NCBI GenBank assembly: GCA_037074705.1
Contig: CM073590.1
Coordinates: forward strand, 136,791,600-136,855,599
DNA: 64,000 nt
Source: Zhengitettix transpicula
Taxonomy: Eukaryota; Arthropoda; Insecta; Orthoptera; Tetrigidae
Direction of reading: 5' to 3'
Part shown: positions 60,715 to 64,000 of the stretch, piece by piece
Layout of the letters: each line of letters starts with the position of its first letter
Numbering within the stretch: the first letter of the stretch is position 1
Notes under the pieces: model-generated
The model's input: only the letters and a program-made list of their open reading frames with translations
Databases searched by the model: none
What the model was told of the DNA's origin: nothing
Translations under genes and position numbers: made by a program

Positions 60715-61973
60715 TGTAATAATCTAACGGGCTCCAGTTTAATAAAAGATTGTATTTTAACAAAAAAAAAATTTTTATTTATCAACAATTAGCAATTATA
60801 CAATTTAAATAAAAGAAAGGATCTCATTCTCTCATGGGTCTTTACTGGGTTTGATAACGGACAGAACACTTAAATAATCAAAGAACTCAACAATTATCTT
60901 TAAATTAAACAGAAATATTTAATCGTCTAGACATCAACGAAACTTATTAACGAACATATTCTAGCAGATTGATTCTAAATTTAAAAGAGTTTATTTTATT
61001 AACACAAAAGAAAAGAACGATATCTGACTGTATCTTTTAATTCCGTTTACACATATTAATACCATGAAATTTCAACTTACGATTACTCAGGAACATTTGG
61101 CTCGTTCATTACTCACACACTTTATAGACTGGACGTTTAAACACTGACTCTAACACACACGGTTGGTTTGATGAAAGCTGCTTCTCCGTTCGTGAAGGAC
61201 ATCTCACTTGCTCGTGGTGAAACTACTCGACGCTGGATGCAATGTCCTGATCTTCTACCATCGAAGACAGTGGTCAAATTTTGATATTACAACAGATTAA
61301 ACTTCTGCATACAAAAATGTTTATCGTTGAATAATTTGGCTATTTCTCTCGAAGGCTGCAAAATTTCTCCATACTCGGTGCTCGCCGTACGCCTCCACAA
61401 CCAACACTCAACTTCGGTGCTCACAGCTCCCTCTCCCACTCTTACTAACTTCCAAATATCTTATCTTCTCTTTATATATCACAGTCCCTTCTCTTTTCCT
61501 TTGTTCCAAAACTACGTCGCAACTTCTCGTTGACAGTTTCTCCATTATCCCGAGATTTACATTCTGCAGATGCAGTACCTTATTTAGCAAATATATCTCG
61601 CTCCTCTGTCTTGTCTCAAAGCCGAACATCGAGACAGGTCTTATTTGTCTTTGCACCCTCAATTACTTTAAACTTGTATTCTCACCCCCGCACTCACACG
61701 TGCGCGGTTCTAAATTCTCCAGACCGCCCAAACTGCACCCTCAATTACTTTAGACTTGTCTTCTCACCCTCACTCACACGTGCGCTGTTCTAAAATTCTT
61801 CAGACCGCCCAAACTGCACCCTCCATCCTAAGTCAACAAGTGACCTGTCCAGGCCATTAATCAGAAACAATGCCTGCCTTAACAGATTTATCTTGCGACA
61901 GGGCCCCCGCGTGTCCCTTGCTCCCGACGGCCAAGCCCATTAATCAGCAACAATGCCTTTCCTTCAAGGCATT

Positions 61974-61976
<3 letters not shown>
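60715..61976 (-). mobile_element. Probable solo LTR (1,262 bp) inserted in an (AT)n tract
   Basis: The ends are TGTAAT...ATTACA, that is, TG...CA with a 6-bp inverted repeat. They are flanked by ATAT on both sides (60711-60714 and 61977-61980), compatible with a 4-bp target duplication. Read on minus, the order is that of an LTR. A GC- and purine-rich U3 with tandem repeats comes first. A TATAAA box (61126-61121) is followed by AATAAA polyadenylation signals at about 61000-60990, and then by a U5-like stretch of about 270 bp to the CA end. No gag-pol sequence adjoins either side, and no second LTR copy is in the window, so recombination to a solo LTR is the simplest reading. The superfamily is unknown. 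Because the target is an AT repeat, the duplication is weak evidence on its own. Confidence 0.65.
61653..61824. repeat. Tandem repeat of about 82 bp in the U3 part of the LTR-like element
   Basis: The units start at 61653 and 61735, and a third partial unit starts at 61816 (all GCACCCTC). Both full units include ACTTGT, CTCACACGTGCGC and CAGACCGCCCAAACTG. A second, separate duplication, CCATTAATCAG(A/C)AACAATGC, lies at about 61855 and 61938. Tandem blocks upstream of a TATA box are typical of retroelement enhancers. Confidence 0.85.

Positions 61977-62009
<33 letters not shown>
61977..62009. repeat. (AT)n microsatellite, right part
   Basis: About 16 AT units. With 60691-60714 it forms one tract split by the LTR-like insertion. 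Confidence 0.92.
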
Positions 62010-62012
<3 letters not shown>

Positions 62013-64000
62013 ATAAATATAATGTAAGTTGAATGTCTATGAATACTCGAACATTAACAATGAAAACAGAAACAAAACCACTTTAAGCATGTAAGGTTGT
62101 AACAATTATATAATTATTTTATCGCATAGGAGTAATGTTTTCCTTAAATTTCTACACCGAGAAGCAGAAGGAAAGCCTTAATTATTTCCTGCCTCCTGAT
62201 CCTTCTTTGTTACTTGTGGCACTCCCTTTGCTACCAGCCGTAGCATGTCTCCTGCGGTCCGATTCCTGGAACGGCTTAACTGCGGTAGACGGAAGTACTA
62301 GGGAAAACAACAACCCATTCCATACTTAGCTAATTTATTAAAAATATAAATAAATACAATTATAAAATTTTGCCCCAACTAGCCAGTTATGAAACACCAG
62401 GGATTGTTTTGGCAAACTAGGCCCCAGAATCGAATTTTATAAAAAAGTGCTCTGCGCAACCATGATAAATGTGCGACATTGATTACTCGACTGGGGTCTC
62501 TCAGCAACACAGCGACGTCCCTTGCAGCTGGTCATCGACTTGGTGCCTCTCGTGGAATCTCGCTGATCAATTCTTGAAAAACCAAGAGCAACTGCTCACT
62601 GCCACCTCTCCAGTCAGAATGCCCTCAATGCATCCACTTCTCCCGACCTGTGTCTCCAACTGTCTCTCTATTGGTCCAGTTAATTTGTTATGGACCAATC
62701 ACAGGTCCTAGATAATCTGATATAGCAAATTTCAACAGCTAGACTCTCTGCACCTGCTGTTTGCGGACGGGAAAACCCTCGATGGAGGTACAGCCGGACT
62801 GGCACGAAACGGTATTTTCTGCTGAATTTTGGAATAACCAGAGAAACCGGGTTGCACTCGCGATTAACAAACTGACTAAAATATCAGTATAAATCAATTA
62901 AAGAAACGCCTATCCTCAATAACGCGCTATATACTTAATTGTGTTTTGTTTTCGGTAATTTATTTATTTGTTTTTATTTTATTAGCCGTTCTATTCTGTA
63001 TTTGATATTGTTTATTCATTGTGAAATTTTTATCTTTATACACATCCGGTTTCATGATTTTTGGAATCCGGTGCGATAACGAGTAAATGGAAATTTATGA
63101 TGTATTCATTTGTTTATATTATTATTATTATACTAATACTGTCTTCTGTAGTAGTCTGTCTTTCGAAGTGTCAATGTTCCTAAGGTAGTGTATTTTGATA
63201 ATTCGATCGCATAAACCTGATTTGTCTGGTCTTCTAGAGGCGCGGTGAGTGGCAGGTTTCTAATTACTTCCCATAGCCTCCCTCTTTTTAAGGTTTCTCT
63301 TATTGTCTGGCCTAAGTCGTAATTGGTGCAATCCGGTTTTCCTATCTCTACACAGGCACATAAATTGTCTGGTCTTGTAATCATTCTCTCATGTTAGGTA
63401 GGAGTTCGTACACTACTTTCCCTTTATTTGATGAATTCCATCTTTACCTAGGTACGGAACCTGGGCCCTGAACCAGAACCAGAAACCAGCAGCTAGCTGG
63501 ACATCGGTAAGGAAGGGGACCGGAGGGAGGGGGGGATGAAACGACGCGCCGAAGCGAAGATAAGACCTCTCCTTCCCTCGTGCATTCACCTGAGAGCAGT
63601 AGTGAGGCATTTTCATTCCATTGACCGACAGTCTTCCTCAACTTAGTAAACTAAGTAAAACAAAGGTTGTTAATTTCCGGAAGTTTTATAATTACTTTCT
63701 TAGGATTATAATTAGATTTAAGTATTATGAATGCGAGAGTGTGAATAATAGCAACATTCAACGATTGAGGAGTCTTGGTTGAGTGGGCACAAATTGTATA
63801 AACCCATTTTGAAAATTAAGTTGTATTTAAATATTTATTTTTTGTCGTCATAAATTAACACCCCCCACTATAGATCAAAGCAAGGACCCATGAAATACAA
63901 TATTTTCAGTCTCGTGCTCGACTCAATTACTCAAGAGTCCTGGAAAGTGGCTTATCACCTCCCAGTTTAGATCGCGCGAATCGCGTAGTTAAATCTTATT
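62010..64000. other. Right-edge DNA: mixed composition, possible retroelement 3' end
   Basis: At 62670-62699, ATTGGTCCA and TGGACCAAT form a perfect 9-bp inverted repeat around a 12-base loop, giving two opposed CCAAT boxes. At 63384-63133 a minus frame of 83 codons ends just before an (ATA)n-type run. A GC-rich patch at 63440-63620 has two overlapping minus frames and ends, on minus, in CCGTACCTAG|GTAAAG, which looks like a splice donor. None of these can be assigned to a family. Confidence 0.4.
63133..63384 (-). other. Unassigned 83-codon frame with a TAA-type tail
   Basis: The peptide (MITRPDNLCACVEIGKPDCT at the start, TLTLRKTDYYRRQY at the end) is hydrophilic and unrecognised. On minus, a (TAA)n-like run follows almost directly after the stop (about 63132-63112). 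Some non-LTR elements end with such tails right after their last frame, so a 3' end of a LINE is possible. Chance is an equal explanation. Confidence 0.3.

Noticed and set aside
1..64000. CRISPR arrays, operons, ribosome binding sites or prokaryotic origins
   Set aside because: The spliced gene, poly-A retroposons, SINEs and MITEs show this is eukaryotic nuclear DNA. No regularly spaced repeat array exists.

Overview
The window is nuclear DNA of an insect-like animal. It is strongly A+T-rich and gene-poor, with GT-AG introns, a very long first intron, and many dispersed transposon fragments. I see no operons, ribosome binding sites, rRNA genes, functional tRNA genes or CRISPR arrays. The spondin gene model and the repeat content (poly-A retroposons, tRNA-derived SINEs, mariner and non-LTR debris) fit a hemimetabolous insect with a large genome. 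A cockroach or termite would be my first guess, but that is inference only.

One gene is clear. It lies on the minus strand and encodes a secreted spondin-domain protein of the mindin/spondin-2 or insect M-spondin type, with a signal peptide followed directly by the Spondin_N domain. Exon 1 (39183-39360) sits in a short CpG-rich island with a TATA box and initiator just upstream. Exons 2, 3 and 4 (5195-5409, 4827-4931, 3362-3541) follow after a first intron of about 33.8 kb. Joined, the four exons stay open through all three junctions and give 226 codons. Exon 4 ends at a plausible donor, so the C-terminal part (usually a linker and thrombospondin type 1 repeat) should lie beyond the left edge. 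Nothing like it is visible in 1-3361.

Layout: 1-3361 is the partial last intron, holding one retroposon. 3362-5409 holds exons 4 to 2. 5410-39182 is intron 1, with three retroposon copies, a MITE-like family (three copies or arms), a mariner transposase relic beside a local duplication, and short tandem repeats. 39183-39403 is exon 1 and the promoter. 39404-64000 is apparently intergenic. It contains a 1-kb foldback element, a tRNA-derived SINE, six more retroposon copies or fragments, a non-LTR RNase H relic, a second foldback carrying a tRNA-like promoter, and a probable 1,262-bp solo LTR inserted in an (AT)n microsatellite.

The most notable non-gene structure is a retroposon family (called family A here, at least nine copies or fragments). 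It has an A-rich 3' end, 5' truncations, two demonstrable 12-bp target-site duplications, and a tandem hairpin at its 5' end. Several copies keep a 68-codon frame antisense to the tail. Most other short open frames look like chance or repeat-derived frames and are not listed.
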